Shown: positions 7,807 through 16,821, counted from the stretch's first letter. The stretch is 64,000 bases of DNA from Acinetobacter rudis (GCF_031157835.1 NZ_JAVIDR010000001.1:186001-250000), one strand, 5' to 3'. A program made the numbers and translations. The notes: a model not told the origin generated them from the sequence alone.

Positions 7807-7846
7807 AGGAGACGCTCTATTTCGATTTACTTTAATGGGATTAGAA

Positions 7847-8806
7847 TCACCATTTCTTGCCATTAAAGATTTTAAAGCCACGTGTTGCGATGCAAATCTT
7901 ATTCATCTGCTCATTTACACTCGTCACCGTATCTGGCAAGTCACCAAGATCATCCAATGGGTTTTTAGGCTCAGGAAAGTTAAAAAGCCCATCTGGGTCA
8001 AATCCGAATGGATTGCCATTTGAGTGCTGTGTTTCTTCATCTGGAATTTGCAATAAAATACCCATGCCATAAGTGGCATCCTGCCACAGTCTTAATAGGT
8101 CAACTGAATAGTCAATATCATTGCAATAAAAGACTTTTTGAAAGGTCAGGTAGAATCTAATCACGTAACAGTTTCGGGTACTGTCACGAATTAAGTGATA
8201 ATAGCTAAATATAACTTGTGCACGGAACCAAGGTAAGGATGTTAGCTTCTTTTCAAATACCCGAAATGATTGAATCACTTGATCGACTGATTGCAACAGT
8301 TCAGTACCCACTGGATAACTCAGATAGAATTTTAAATCAGGCGCATCTACACTCAATTTGCTGACTTCTGAATAAAGCTCACGCAAATGATCAACTCTCT
8401 TCTCGTATTGCTCATTACTTTGATGTAAAGCCTCATGAAAACCCGTCGTTGCAAATAACTGTTTCAGTTTATTTAATACATGCTCCGCCAGCCATTTTGC
8501 AGTATGTTTGGCAGTTGGATTAAAATAATGCTGACGTGAGTCGAATTGCTGTAAGACGGTAAAATAGGCGTTTCTGAATTGTGTCACCCAGAAGCTGCAA
8601 TCTGAATCTCGATGATGAAACATTAGCTCATTCCACTCTCGAAAATACACCAGCAAAACTTGAGCCGTTTGTTCAATGATTTTCTGAATATGTTCATCAT
8701 GAGTCATGGGCGGGATGGGTGAACCAAATCGCACTTGAGTAAAGAAGTTGTGTATATCTTGCTCTAAACGTGGTGCAGTCTGATGTTCAATGTGTGTAAT
8801 GTCCAT
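7847..8806 (-). CDS. Element protein of unknown function, 319 aa
   Basis: I do not recognise this protein. It is predicted soluble and largely helical, with many aromatic residues and no signal peptide. The open frame reaches upstream to 8896, overlapping the next gene, but the ATG at 8806 has AGGA eight bases upstream and avoids the overlap, so I place the start there. It lies 58 bases downstream of the Gp2-like gene on the same strand and is probably cotranscribed with it, which hints at a part in element replication or maintenance. Confidence 0.6.
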   Translation of the reverse strand: MDITHIEHQTAPRLEQDIHNFFTQVRFGSPIPPMTHDEHIQKIIEQTAQVLLVYFREWNELMFHHRDSDCSFWVTQFRNAYFTVLQQFDSRQHYFNPTAKHTAKWLAEHVLNKLKQLFATTGFHEALHQSNEQYEKRVDHLRELYSEVSKLSVDAPDLKFYLSYPVGTELLQSVDQVIQSFRVFEKKLTSLPWFRAQVIFSYYHLIRDSTRNCYVIRFYLTFQKVFYCNDIDYSVDLLRLWQDATYGMGILLQIPDEETQHSNGNPFGFDPDGLFNFPEPKNPLDDLGDLPDTVTSVNEQMNKICIATRGFKIFNGKKW

Positions 8807-8864
8807 GGAAAGTCCTATGAAGTGAAATTTTTCATAGAACTGTCCACTCCATATTTTTTTACAG

Positions 8865-9860
8865 TTAATTGACGATTTGCTCATCCAATAAGTCATCTAC
8901 ATCTTGTTCAGACCAAATTCCTGCTTCTGCTGATATTGGGTGATTGATCTTATACTTACGCCCATGCTCGTGGTAAATTCCTTTAAAGAAAGTTCTTTTA
9001 CCCAATGGCTTAATCAACATCCGCTGTAAATACTTTTCAGGCTGAGTCAGATAACTGGCTACATTCAAAGCATTCTGCATTTCTAAGGGCTGATTGCGAT
9101 GGATCATGCCTATCCCCAATAAACCTCGATCAGCGTATTGTTTTTTCTTTTCAGGGGTATTGTTATTGAGTCCGTAACCTAAATCCTGAGTTATCTCATG
9201 CCACTTCTGAATCACTTCATTAGCTAAGTACCAGTCCTGACAACGCTCAGAACCGTTGTAGATCAGCATCAGATGCGCATGGTAGCCTTTTGTTGCACCC
9301 TGCTCTAATGCTAACCCATAACCTAATAAATGCTTAAAACAGCCATTCTTGTCTTTCAATAGATGACGAATTGATTCAATATGGTTATAGAAATCCTGCA
9401 CCGTAATATTCGGCATAAGCTCTTTCAAATACCCCAAATCAACACGCACAACCAAAATCTTATAATGATCGTTAAGAATCCTCTGCACATATTCTAAAAA
9501 GCGGTCTTGATTCTCTTCCTCTTGCTGTTTAAACAAACGAATTTCAGCCAAGTGCTGTGACCTATGACTTCGTAATAGATTTCGAAGATTGGATATTTCT
9601 ATAGATGATAACTGTGTCAGATATTCTTCAATCCCTAAATCACCTCGATGAGCTTCAACTAATTGCACCACGTCTTTAAACGTAGCAAGCAAAGTACAGT
9701 ATTCAATACCCTCTTGGTCAAAAACCTGAAATGCAGGAATCAATACACAAAGGTGAGTAATAAAGTCTGTCTGGTTAAAACCATCATTTAGTTGGTAATC
9801 AACAAAGTTATTCACTGCGGTCATTACAGCAGCTTGATGAGAGAGATCGTATTGCAACAT
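8865..9860 (-). CDS. Inovirus Gp2 / YagK-YfjJ family replication-type protein
   Basis: This 331-aa protein matches the YagK/YfjJ C-terminal domain family, related to inovirus Gp2 and rolling-circle-type initiators. Visible features are the YKILVVRVDLGYLKEL strand around residue 135, the HUH-like GYHAHLMLIYNGSE around residue 195, and a conserved NVASYLTQPEKYLQ near residue 270. Relatives occur in CP4-57-type elements beside alpA, as here. A candidate catalytic tyrosine is not assigned. The ATG has AAGGA upstream, and that Shine-Dalgarno lies in the arm of a perfect inverted repeat. Confidence 0.75.
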   Translation of the reverse strand: MLQYDLSHQAAVMTAVNNFVDYQLNDGFNQTDFITHLCVLIPAFQVFDQEGIEYCTLLATFKDVVQLVEAHRGDLGIEEYLTQLSSIEISNLRNLLRSHRSQHLAEIRLFKQQEEENQDRFLEYVQRILNDHYKILVVRVDLGYLKELMPNITVQDFYNHIESIRHLLKDKNGCFKHLLGYGLALEQGATKGYHAHLMLIYNGSERCQDWYLANEVIQKWHEITQDLGYGLNNNTPEKKKQYADRGLLGIGMIHRNQPLEMQNALNVASYLTQPEKYLQRMLIKPLGKRTFFKGIYHEHGRKYKINHPISAEAGIWSEQDVDDLLDEQIVN

Positions 9861-9869
9861 GTCGATATT

Positions 9870-9898
9870 CCTTAGTTATGTTTGATGCATAACTAAGG
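9870..9898. promoter_or_regulatory. Perfect inverted repeat burying the Gp2-like gene's ribosome binding site
   Basis: CCTTAGTTAT and ATAACTAAGG form a 10-bp perfect inverted repeat with a 9-base loop. On the minus-strand mRNA the distal arm contains the AAGG of the Shine-Dalgarno of the gene starting at 9860. It may be an operator, an RNA hairpin limiting translation, or both. Confidence 0.6.
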
Positions 9899-10120
9899 AG
9901 GAAGAGTTATTTATTATGTATACGTGATCTACTTTGTAGATATCTATGATCTGTATGAGTGAATAGATTTATAATTAGTTAATTAATAATATTATTTACC
10001 GACTTAGTCTGCAGGCTAAGGGTAACAAAACTGACCTGTATATAAGATAGTCTACTTTTCGCTCTCACTGCATTCATGCATTTTTACTCAAATATCCATT
10101 TACGAGAGTTAAGGCAGAAA

Positions 10121-11824
10121 TTAGCTTTTATTGTTATTTTTAAGATTGAACAGCTCATACCGCTTCTGATCCTCTAAGCTTAAATTCAACTCTTTGCAGT
10201 TAAGCGCATACTCTACAGGATCAACTGATATTTGCTCAAACTCAAGCATATGAAAGGCATCTTGTTCTTTTTTCTGCTTTATCTCTTCAGCATCATAACG
10301 ACAAAAATAAACTCGGTCACAGAGGTCCGAATTTTGTAATGGTAATACTGCATGATCAAAGTAAACTTTTGAATTCTCCAACTTGCGTACCTCTTTAATG
10401 AAAGGCTTCATTTCACTACGGAATAATGCTTGGCAAATGGCAAATAAGATTTTTGCTCTTGATTCTTCAACGAGCTGCTTTTTCAAAGACATTTGGGTTT
10501 TCTGGCTATTTCCTTTATTAGATTTAACATTTGTATTGACTTCAGGTAATTTAATTTTAGTTAAATACTGATCAAACCGTCCTATCAAAGACATTGGCAT
10601 TGGCGAGCTTAGCCATATTTCTGCCTGGCCTAAATTGGAAATCATTAACTGAATAGAATAGTTGAGTAAAAAATCAATTCGTGCAACATTCGCTTGATCC
10701 GTATTCAATAATGATTTCCCCATACGAAAGCGGGGTATCACAAGTTGTATATACTGACCAAAATTCTCTTCAGATTTGCTCACAAAATTGAATTCCTCTC
10801 GAATCGCATTACCCAGTTTACTTTGAATAGTTTGATCAATAACTTCATCGAATACTTTGGCAAGTTCATACACAATACTATTGCAAGAAGATGATGCTTT
10901 TTTTGCTTGATCCAGTGCAGCCAGATATTGAATAAAATTAAATGCTTGTTCTACGATAGATGTATATTCATTGGGGAATTTCAAAAAGTAATAATGTCCA
11001 AATATCCGCTTTTCACCCCAAATGGCAGCTGAAAGATTTAAGCAATACACAGGAGCAACTGAATTAAGTAAATTATTGTTCAATGTTCCATCTAGTTTGG
11101 AGCGAAGAATTCCCATATCAAATAAGTCAGCAATTGCTCGTTGCAATGCATTACGGCTCATTCCAGTCCATTTAGATAATTCATACGTTCCAACATCAAA
11201 AACGATTCCATTAGCGTCACTAGACAGCACCATGTTCACTAAAACAAGCCACTGCTTATAATTGAGTTCCATCAACTCGTCAGCATTTTTTTGCTTATGG
11301 CTAATTTTGACATCAAACATTAAGCCAAATAAAATTTCCAAAAAATCATATCGTGGATAACTAGCGACAAGCTCAGAAGCAGTTTTTTTAAACCTTATTT
11401 TTTTTATACTTTGTTTAGCTGATTTATTCTCTTTTAACCCTACTGCGGGTTGATTGCCCTCTTTTGCTTTATCCAAAGCAATAATCAACTGATCAGATGG
11501 TTTCCAGCTCCATCGATAATCTACTTGTCTCGGTAGTAGTAGTACTTTATTCAACTTTATAACTTTTTCTTCTAGCTGCTCGCATAATCCTTTTTCAACC
11601 AATACATCTAATGATTTTTTTAATGTTAACCAATTCACCTTCACTTCTTTAGCCAAAGCTTTTAGGTCCGATATTGAAATTCTACGACCTCCATAACAGA
11701 TCAATAATCTTAGAAAAATAATTCGATCAATCGGCGATAAAGTAATTTCCATATGCCTTAGCATAAGTATAGATATTGCCCTTAGTTCCCATTGTCTATT
11801 TAGCAATTTTTCGGAATTTTTCAT
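10121..11824 (-). CDS. Putative winged-helix DNA-binding protein, 567 aa
   Basis: I cannot name the family. Two segments look like helix-turn-helix units: residues about 50-85 (RRISISDLKALAKEVKVNW then LKKSLDVLVEKGL) and about 205-240 (YELSKWTGMSRNALQRAIAD then LFDMGILRS). Both have the shape of a winged helix choosing between small sets of sites. The remainder is helical, with polar linkers near residues 140 and 430. There is no clear Shine-Dalgarno before the ATG at 11824. It is divergent from the coiled-coil gene at 11964 across an A+T-rich region containing an inverted repeat. Confidence 0.6.
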   Translation of the reverse strand: MKNSEKLLNRQWELRAISILMLRHMEITLSPIDRIIFLRLLICYGGRRISISDLKALAKEVKVNWLTLKKSLDVLVEKGLCEQLEEKVIKLNKVLLLPRQVDYRWSWKPSDQLIIALDKAKEGNQPAVGLKENKSAKQSIKKIRFKKTASELVASYPRYDFLEILFGLMFDVKISHKQKNADELMELNYKQWLVLVNMVLSSDANGIVFDVGTYELSKWTGMSRNALQRAIADLFDMGILRSKLDGTLNNNLLNSVAPVYCLNLSAAIWGEKRIFGHYYFLKFPNEYTSIVEQAFNFIQYLAALDQAKKASSSCNSIVYELAKVFDEVIDQTIQSKLGNAIREEFNFVSKSEENFGQYIQLVIPRFRMGKSLLNTDQANVARIDFLLNYSIQLMISNLGQAEIWLSSPMPMSLIGRFDQYLTKIKLPEVNTNVKSNKGNSQKTQMSLKKQLVEESRAKILFAICQALFRSEMKPFIKEVRKLENSKVYFDHAVLPLQNSDLCDRVYFCRYDAEEIKQKKEQDAFHMLEFEQISVDPVEYALNCKELNLSLEDQKRYELFNLKNNNKS

Positions 11825-11900
11825 AAAAACAACTATTATTGATTAATAACCATTATTTTAATTTAATATATAATGTTTATTAACATAAATAATTTAATAT

Positions 11901-11933
11901 CGATTTAACCATCATTTTTATGATTTAAAATCG
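11901..11933. promoter_or_regulatory. Inverted repeat in divergent control region
   Basis: CGATTT and AAATCG form outer arms and ATCAT and ATGAT inner arms around TTTT, between the divergent genes at 11824 and 11964. The motif AACCATTATTTT near 11847 recurs as AACCATCATTTT at 11907. These are candidate operators. Confidence 0.45.
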
Positions 11934-11963
11934 TTTAATTAGATATAACAATTGGAGCTAAAA

Positions 11964-12602
11964 ATGGGACGCCCTCAAATTTACTTAAAAGATTGGTGTT
12001 TAGAAGACAGCCTACTTAAAGCTGAATTTCTGAAAAAGGAATCGGAAAATCCGAGAGGTCTTGTTGTTATAACATCCCATCAAGGCTACTTACCTAATAT
12101 CAATATCTATCCTCATTTTCAGTCAGGCAATTTTGACATCGGAAGATTGAGTAATGGTTTATCAATCCAAGTCACTCCCAGCTGTTATGAAAAATTAAAA
12201 GCCAAATTCCGCACTTTTAAGAAAAATGACAACGACAAAAATAAAGTTAAAAAGCAGTATCATTTTGAGAAAGAACTATCAGCTCGAATTCAATATCTCA
12301 AAAATGAGAATGGCTGGGCAAAAGAAGAAATAGTCATTGAACATGTAATTAATGCATATACTAATTCCATGGCTTACAACAAATCTAAAGCAAAAGTAGA
12401 TACAAAAATAATCAAACTTCAAGTTCTTAATGAAGAAATCAATAAAAATCTTTTAGAAATCCAACAGCTCAAAACTGAAGTTTTTGAATTAAAACAAAAA
12501 CTTTTAAAAGAATCATCCGCAAAAGAACATTATGAAAATCTTTGCAAAGAACATGGTATTGATGGAGAAAACTTTCAACTCACAGAAAACTCTCCATCTT
12601 AA
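11964..12602 (+). CDS. Coiled-coil protein of unknown function, 212 aa
   Basis: This protein begins MGRPQIYLKDW and has a lysine-rich centre (about residues 85-110) followed by a long C-terminal coiled coil from about residue 145 to 190 with heptad-like leucine and isoleucine spacing. An in-frame TTG at 11952 exists, but the GGAG at 11955 fits the ATG at 11964. The layout, a basic region followed by a coiled coil and divergent from a DNA-binding protein, would suit a partition or regulatory partner; that is speculation. It is the last clear gene of the accessory region. Confidence 0.6.
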   Translation: MGRPQIYLKDWCLEDSLLKAEFLKKESENPRGLVVITSHQGYLPNINIYPHFQSGNFDIGRLSNGLSIQVTPSCYEKLKAKFRTFKKNDNDKNKVKKQYHFEKELSARIQYLKNENGWAKEEIVIEHVINAYTNSMAYNKSKAKVDTKIIKLQVLNEEINKNLLEIQQLKTEVFELKQKLLKESSAKEHYENLCKEHGIDGENFQLTENSPS

Positions 12603-12942
12603 CTAATCTCTTTGTTAATGATCTCTAGGAGTAGATCTGGGAGTTTCCTACATGGTTAATGATCATTTGAATTGAAGGCAAATTTCTTATGTAAAACATC
12701 CGTAACATTTTAAGCCTTAAGACCCAAATCATCGAATAGCTTGAATTGAAAAAGATTAAAGTAGCATAAGAAACAGCCTGTCATAGACAGGTTGTTTCTT
12801 TCATATTAAATTAGCGCATGGCATTTCACATAAAATGTTTTTTGTTAATTTCAGAAACATGAAATAGTCTAGAGTAATACAAAAAGTAGCAACCTAAAAA
12901 TTTAGGTTAGGAGAGTTACTTTTTTCATAACATGGAGTTGTT
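12603..12942. other. Intergenic with terminator and palindrome
   Basis: A 13-bp stem (12770-12782 with 12786-12798, one G-U pair) followed by TTT ends the coiled-coil gene's transcript. Further right, AACCTAAA and TTTAGGTT form an inverted repeat at 12891-12908, about 40 bases before the AraC gene. Otherwise nothing is seen. Confidence 0.6.
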
Positions 12943-12945
12943 GTG

Positions 12946-13953
12946 ATGTTGCAAGACAGTTTAATTCAAGATTGTCGTGGAGAAATTATTCCTCAGGCAC
13001 ATAAAAATATCTCAATGGATTGGGATGAAATTAAGAATTGGTCTGATCAAGTCTATATGCCCTACAATGCACAACCTGTAGGTAAGGGACTATTGCCAAA
13101 TTCAAGTATGCACTCTGTATCTGTGGCAGATATGATTGTGACTCGTTTTAAATATGGCATCCCCGTTTATCTTGATCAATGGAATCAAGATAAAGGTCAT
13201 ATTATTCTTCTGACTACTATAGAGGGGCATGGAAAACATGCAATTACTCCCAACAACTGGCAGACAACCAGCGTCGGTGAATCTTTTATTGTAGATTGTA
13301 GCCAAACAGATGATTATGCTGTGCACTTCGATCCACAGCATTTACAGTTGAATTTGACGATCCCACATGATGTCTTAGCCCGTCTGGTACTTGCAAATTT
13401 TGGACATGAAGCCCCTATTCACATGTGGCAGTTTAAAACTTTTTTCGGGGGAAGTGATTCAAGCTGGCTATCCTTGCTGAACTATCTAAGTAAAAGTATT
13501 TCGGAAATCCCATTAGCACAATTAAAAAAGAAAGCAGGTGAACATTTACAACAAATGATTGGTCTGCATATTCTCAATGAATGGTCAATTCGTGCAAATA
13601 TAGATTTAAATCAAAAAATATGGATCACACCTAAATTTATCGAACGCGCCGAGCAATATATGCGTGAAAATTTACGTGATAGTCCTACGATTGCTGAAAT
13701 TGCACAAGCGATTGGAATCAGTATTCGAAGCTTGTCCAGTGGTTTTAAAAAATATCGACAGTCTAGCCCAGCTCAAGTTATGCGAAATATGCGTATGACT
13801 TTAGTAAGACAAGAATTATTAGAAGCATCACCAGAACAGACAGTAACTGAAATTGCTTTGGCTTGTGGTTATCTCAATTTGGGTGATTTTGCACGTAACT
13901 ATTATCAGATATACAATGAATTACCCTCACAGACATTAAAAAATAGATATTAA
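12946..13953 (+). CDS. AraC-family transcriptional regulator
   Basis: This 335-aa regulator has an AraC_binding_2-type N-terminal sensing domain (about residues 40-215) and a C-terminal double helix-turn-helix from about residue 230. The second motif, TVTEIALACGYLNLGDFARNY, is the classic AraC signature. ATG 12946 has GGAG eight bases upstream; a GTG one codon earlier is the alternative. It stands just upstream of, and in the same direction as, a serine hydrolase and an outer-membrane channel gene and most likely activates them in response to an aromatic or ester compound. Confidence 0.9.
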   Translation: MLQDSLIQDCRGEIIPQAHKNISMDWDEIKNWSDQVYMPYNAQPVGKGLLPNSSMHSVSVADMIVTRFKYGIPVYLDQWNQDKGHIILLTTIEGHGKHAITPNNWQTTSVGESFIVDCSQTDDYAVHFDPQHLQLNLTIPHDVLARLVLANFGHEAPIHMWQFKTFFGGSDSSWLSLLNYLSKSISEIPLAQLKKKAGEHLQQMIGLHILNEWSIRANIDLNQKIWITPKFIERAEQYMRENLRDSPTIAEIAQAIGISIRSLSSGFKKYRQSSPAQVMRNMRMTLVRQELLEASPEQTVTEIALACGYLNLGDFARNYYQIYNELPSQTLKNRY

Positions 13954-14088
13954 TTATCAAATAATTGCCGTTTTTCGATAAAGCTTGCCTATTTGCGGTA
14001 GAACCGCTGAAACATTCCTTTTTAGACTAAAGATGTTGTCATATGACATCAATTAAGTAATAACTCAAATGGAATGGAGTGTTTCTTC

Positions 14089-15270
14089 ATGAAACAGCAA
14101 TTACAGCAAATTCTCGATCCTATCTTAGATCAGGTTGTTAACAGCATTCATCCTGTTGCAGGAGTTGTAGCAGGGGTTACAAATAGAGATGAAACCCTGT
14201 ATTTAAATCATGCAGGTGAGCGGGATATTTCAACACATACGGCAATGACGGATGACAGTGTATTCGCAATTTTTTCAACAACGAAAGCAATTACAACGAC
14301 TGTGGCTTTGCAACAATACGAAAAAGGACTACTTGATTTAGACGCCCCTGCTAAAGAGTATATTCCTGAAATCGGTCAACTTCAGGTTCTTCATGGCTTT
14401 GATACTCAAGGAAAACCAATTCTTCAAGCCCCGAAAATAGATGTAACTACTCGAATGCTGTTATTACATACAGCTGGTATGGGTTATGATTTTTTTAATC
14501 CTGAGTATCAGAAGCTAACTTCTGAACATGGTTATCCAAGTGTCATCACTTCATCAAAAGCATCTTTAAAAACGCCTTTATTGTTTGAACCAGGAACACA
14601 ATGGGAATACGGTTCAAACATCGATTGGGCTGGATTAGTCACAGAAAAAGTTGGGGGCAAACGCCTTGGTCAACTCATGCAGGAACAAATTTTTAACCCT
14701 TTAGAAATGAATGACACTGCATTTACCTTAACATCCTCTATGCTTGAACGTCGTGCGAGTATGCACCATCGTCAAGCAGATGGCAGCCTAATTGCCGACC
14801 CTGATTTCATATTGCCACAAGAGCCAGAAGTACATATGGGTGGGCATGGTCTTTATTCTACTGTCTGTGATTATTTAAAATTTATTCGTCTTTGGCTAAA
14901 TCGTGGCGAAGTCAACGGTCACCGTTTACTACAAGAAAGCACTCTTGAACTGGCTCTTAATAATGGCTTGGCAGATATTGCCATGAAAAATTTACCAGGC
15001 TCGATTCCTACTTTGTCCAATGACGTCAATATCTATCCTGAAGCTGAAAAAGGCTGGACACTTGGTTTTATGGTCAATGAACAAGTGACTGACTCAGGAC
15101 GTCCAGCAGGTACTATCGGCTGGTGTGGTTTAGCAAATCTCTATTATTGGATTGATATCAAAAATAACATCGGCGGGTATTGGGCAACTCAGACACTCCC
15201 ATTTGTTGATCCTACAGCCTATAACGGATTCCTTTCTTTTGAGAAAGCGGTCAATTCTCTAACCCATTAA
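14089..15270 (+). CDS. Beta-lactamase-fold serine hydrolase / esterase
   Basis: This 393-aa protein belongs to the class C beta-lactamase-related (EstB-type) family of esterases. The SxxK motif is STTK with the nucleophile Ser63 and Lys66. The second motif is around WEYGSNIDWAG near residue 180, where the tyrosine would be the general base. A late HxG-like element is less clear. No signal peptide is seen, so it is likely cytoplasmic. An ATG at 14074 is possible, but the GGAG at 14076 fits the ATG at 14089. With the AraC regulator and the porin-like gene it forms an apparent ester-utilisation unit. Confidence 0.85.
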   Translation: MKQQLQQILDPILDQVVNSIHPVAGVVAGVTNRDETLYLNHAGERDISTHTAMTDDSVFAIFSTTKAITTTVALQQYEKGLLDLDAPAKEYIPEIGQLQVLHGFDTQGKPILQAPKIDVTTRMLLLHTAGMGYDFFNPEYQKLTSEHGYPSVITSSKASLKTPLLFEPGTQWEYGSNIDWAGLVTEKVGGKRLGQLMQEQIFNPLEMNDTAFTLTSSMLERRASMHHRQADGSLIADPDFILPQEPEVHMGGHGLYSTVCDYLKFIRLWLNRGEVNGHRLLQESTLELALNNGLADIAMKNLPGSIPTLSNDVNIYPEAEKGWTLGFMVNEQVTDSGRPAGTIGWCGLANLYYWIDIKNNIGGYWATQTLPFVDPTAYNGFLSFEKAVNSLTH

Positions 15271-15373
15271 AAATTCAAATTATTCCTAAGCCAAAATCTG
15301 GCTTAGGTCATCATGCTAATTGAATTTACTCAGTCAATAACATCATAATTTTGGTGTCCGACAAGGAACTGTT

Positions 15374-16237
15374 ATGAAAAAAATACACACGTTGGCAACC
15401 GGCTTTCTTGGATTATTATTTCTACAAAATGTATATGCTGTCGATCTAGATGCTGGTGATTATGACTATGCACCTAGTGGTACAAATTTAGCTATGCTCT
15501 ACTACCAACATGCTTCCAGAGATTCGCTTTATAATGGAAATAATCGAGTATCAGATAACGTTGAACTTAAATCCGATATTGGTATTGCACGTTATGTACA
15601 CTATATGGATGTTGCTGGGCTTCACATCGCACCTCAAATTCTAGTGCCATTTGGACGTCTAGATGCTGGAAAAGATATCGCTTCTTTAGGAAGTAGCAGT
15701 GGTTTAGGCGATATTATTTTAGCAAATACTTTCTTTATTTATCATGATAAAGATACAAAATCGACATTTGGTATTACCCCCTATCTCTATTTGCCAACAG
15801 GAAAATATTCAAAATATGATGATTTGAATCTCGGTGAGAATAGAGTCAAACTAACTGTTCAAGGGGCTTATACAACCCAGCTTATAGATCGTCTAAACTG
15901 GGATATCGCTGGAGATTTTACAATTTATCGTAAGAATGATGATGTTATAAATGGAAGCTTAAAACAAGATTTAGGCTTTCAAGTTCAAACTAATGCCAGA
16001 TATCGTTTAACTGATATTGCTGATTTGCGTGCTGGATTCTCATACAGTGATGCTGGAGATACAAAACAAGATGGTGTAACGACAGATTCAAATAAACAAA
16101 CTAAATTTTGGATTGGTACTGGAATTTCACCCACAGCAACAACACAGGTTATTTTAAATTATGGTCGTGATCTCAAGGTGGAAAATGGTTTTAAAGAGGA
16201 CAATCGTATCAACCTTAGACTTATGAAAGTATTTTAA
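15374..16237 (+). CDS. Outer-membrane channel, phenol-degradation MetA/SphA-like
   Basis: This 287-aa protein has a cleavable signal peptide (MKKIHTLATG start, cleavage likely after VYA) and then alternating beta strands ending in an aromatic residue (RLMKVF), typical of an outer-membrane barrel. It resembles the Phenol_MetA_deg family of channels found with aromatic-degradation genes. AAGGA precedes the ATG. It follows the esterase by about 100 bases and probably imports its substrate. A hairpin at 16248-16270 follows the stop. Confidence 0.75.
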   Translation: MKKIHTLATGFLGLLFLQNVYAVDLDAGDYDYAPSGTNLAMLYYQHASRDSLYNGNNRVSDNVELKSDIGIARYVHYMDVAGLHIAPQILVPFGRLDAGKDIASLGSSSGLGDIILANTFFIYHDKDTKSTFGITPYLYLPTGKYSKYDDLNLGENRVKLTVQGAYTTQLIDRLNWDIAGDFTIYRKNDDVINGSLKQDLGFQVQTNARYRLTDIADLRAGFSYSDAGDTKQDGVTTDSNKQTKFWIGTGISPTATTQVILNYGRDLKVENGFKEDNRINLRLMKVF

Positions 16238-16247
16238 TATCAAAAAT

Positions 16248-16270
16248 GATACTAGCTTTTTGCTAGTATC
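16248..16270 (+). terminator. Hairpin after MetA-like gene
   Basis: GATACTAGC pairs with GCTAGTATC around five T. There is no T-run after the stem, so termination strength is uncertain. Confidence 0.5.
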
Positions 16271-16484
16271 AACCATTCAATTTAACTTAAGTTTACCTGA
16301 AGTCTGAATTAAAAGAATCCAAAGGATTAAACTATTTTTTATTGTGTCTGTCAGTTTATTTTCAGCCCTTCTTATTAGAAACTCATTAGACTCCCCCACA
16401 ATCTTTATCCAATAAAGTCTATTTCGGTATATTCCAATCCAAAATTTTATGTGGGTTTTTATGTGGGACAAAAGCATAGGTAAG

Positions 16485-16512
16485 AAAAAAGCCCTTGCGA
16501 AAACAAGGGCTT
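16485..16512 (-). terminator. Terminator of tRNA-Ser
   Basis: On the minus strand GCCCTTG pairs with CAAGGGC, followed by TTTTTT, about 14 bases beyond the 3' end of the tRNA. To its left, 16271-16484 shows no supportable gene. Confidence 0.8.
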
Positions 16513-16523
16513 AATTCAAAATT

Positions 16524-16613
16524 TGGCGGAAGCGGTGAGATTCGAACTCACGGAGGACTCGCGCCCTCGTCGGTTTTCAAGACCGGTGCATTAAACCACT
16601 CTGCCACGCTTCC
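16524..16613 (-). tRNA. tRNA-Ser (anticodon TGA)
   Basis: The minus strand reads a complete 90-nt class II tRNA: GGAAGCG acceptor arm pairing with CGCTTCC, D arm, anticodon loop CTTGAAA with TGA, a long variable arm and TTCGAAT in the T arm. The discriminator is G and the CCA end is encoded. Its 3' end faces the accessory region to the left, so it is a possible integration site. Confidence 0.97.
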
Positions 16614-16623
16614 AATGGCGGCT

Positions 16624-16652
16624 ATCATATAAATAAAAATTAATCTTGGCAA
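16624..16652 (-). promoter_or_regulatory. Promoter of tRNA-Ser
   Basis: On the minus strand TTGCCA (16652-16647), a 17-base spacer and TATGAT (16629-16624) stand 10 bases upstream of the tRNA. Confidence 0.75.
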
Positions 16653-16792
16653 ATGTTTTTTTAAATATTCTCACTCGACCGATCAAAATAAAATCAAAAC
16701 ACACATAATTGCTGTATTTTCAATCATTTCAAGAAAAATTCCCCAACATAAATCTGTAAATATACAAATTGGTTTGAATATCTACACCCGAT

Positions 16793-16821
16793 TTGACATG
16801 ATTCTTATTGTTTCATACACA
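16793..16821 (+). promoter_or_regulatory. Possible promoter for greB
   Basis: A perfect TTGACA is followed by 17 bases and TACACA, giving a leader of about 115 bases before greB. The -10 match is only moderate. The rest of 16614-16942 holds nothing else I can support. Confidence 0.4.

Noticed and set aside
954-12602. Left region considered as an integrated plasmid
   Set aside because: The AlpA, Gp2/YfjJ and C4-like features fit a satellite or integrative element better, and no partition or conjugation genes are recognisable.
16277-16477. Leftward 66-codon frame between the channel gene and tRNA-Ser
   Set aside because: No Shine-Dalgarno, no recognisable motif, and A+T-rich sequence where chance frames are common. 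It might be an integrase remnant, but nothing supports that.
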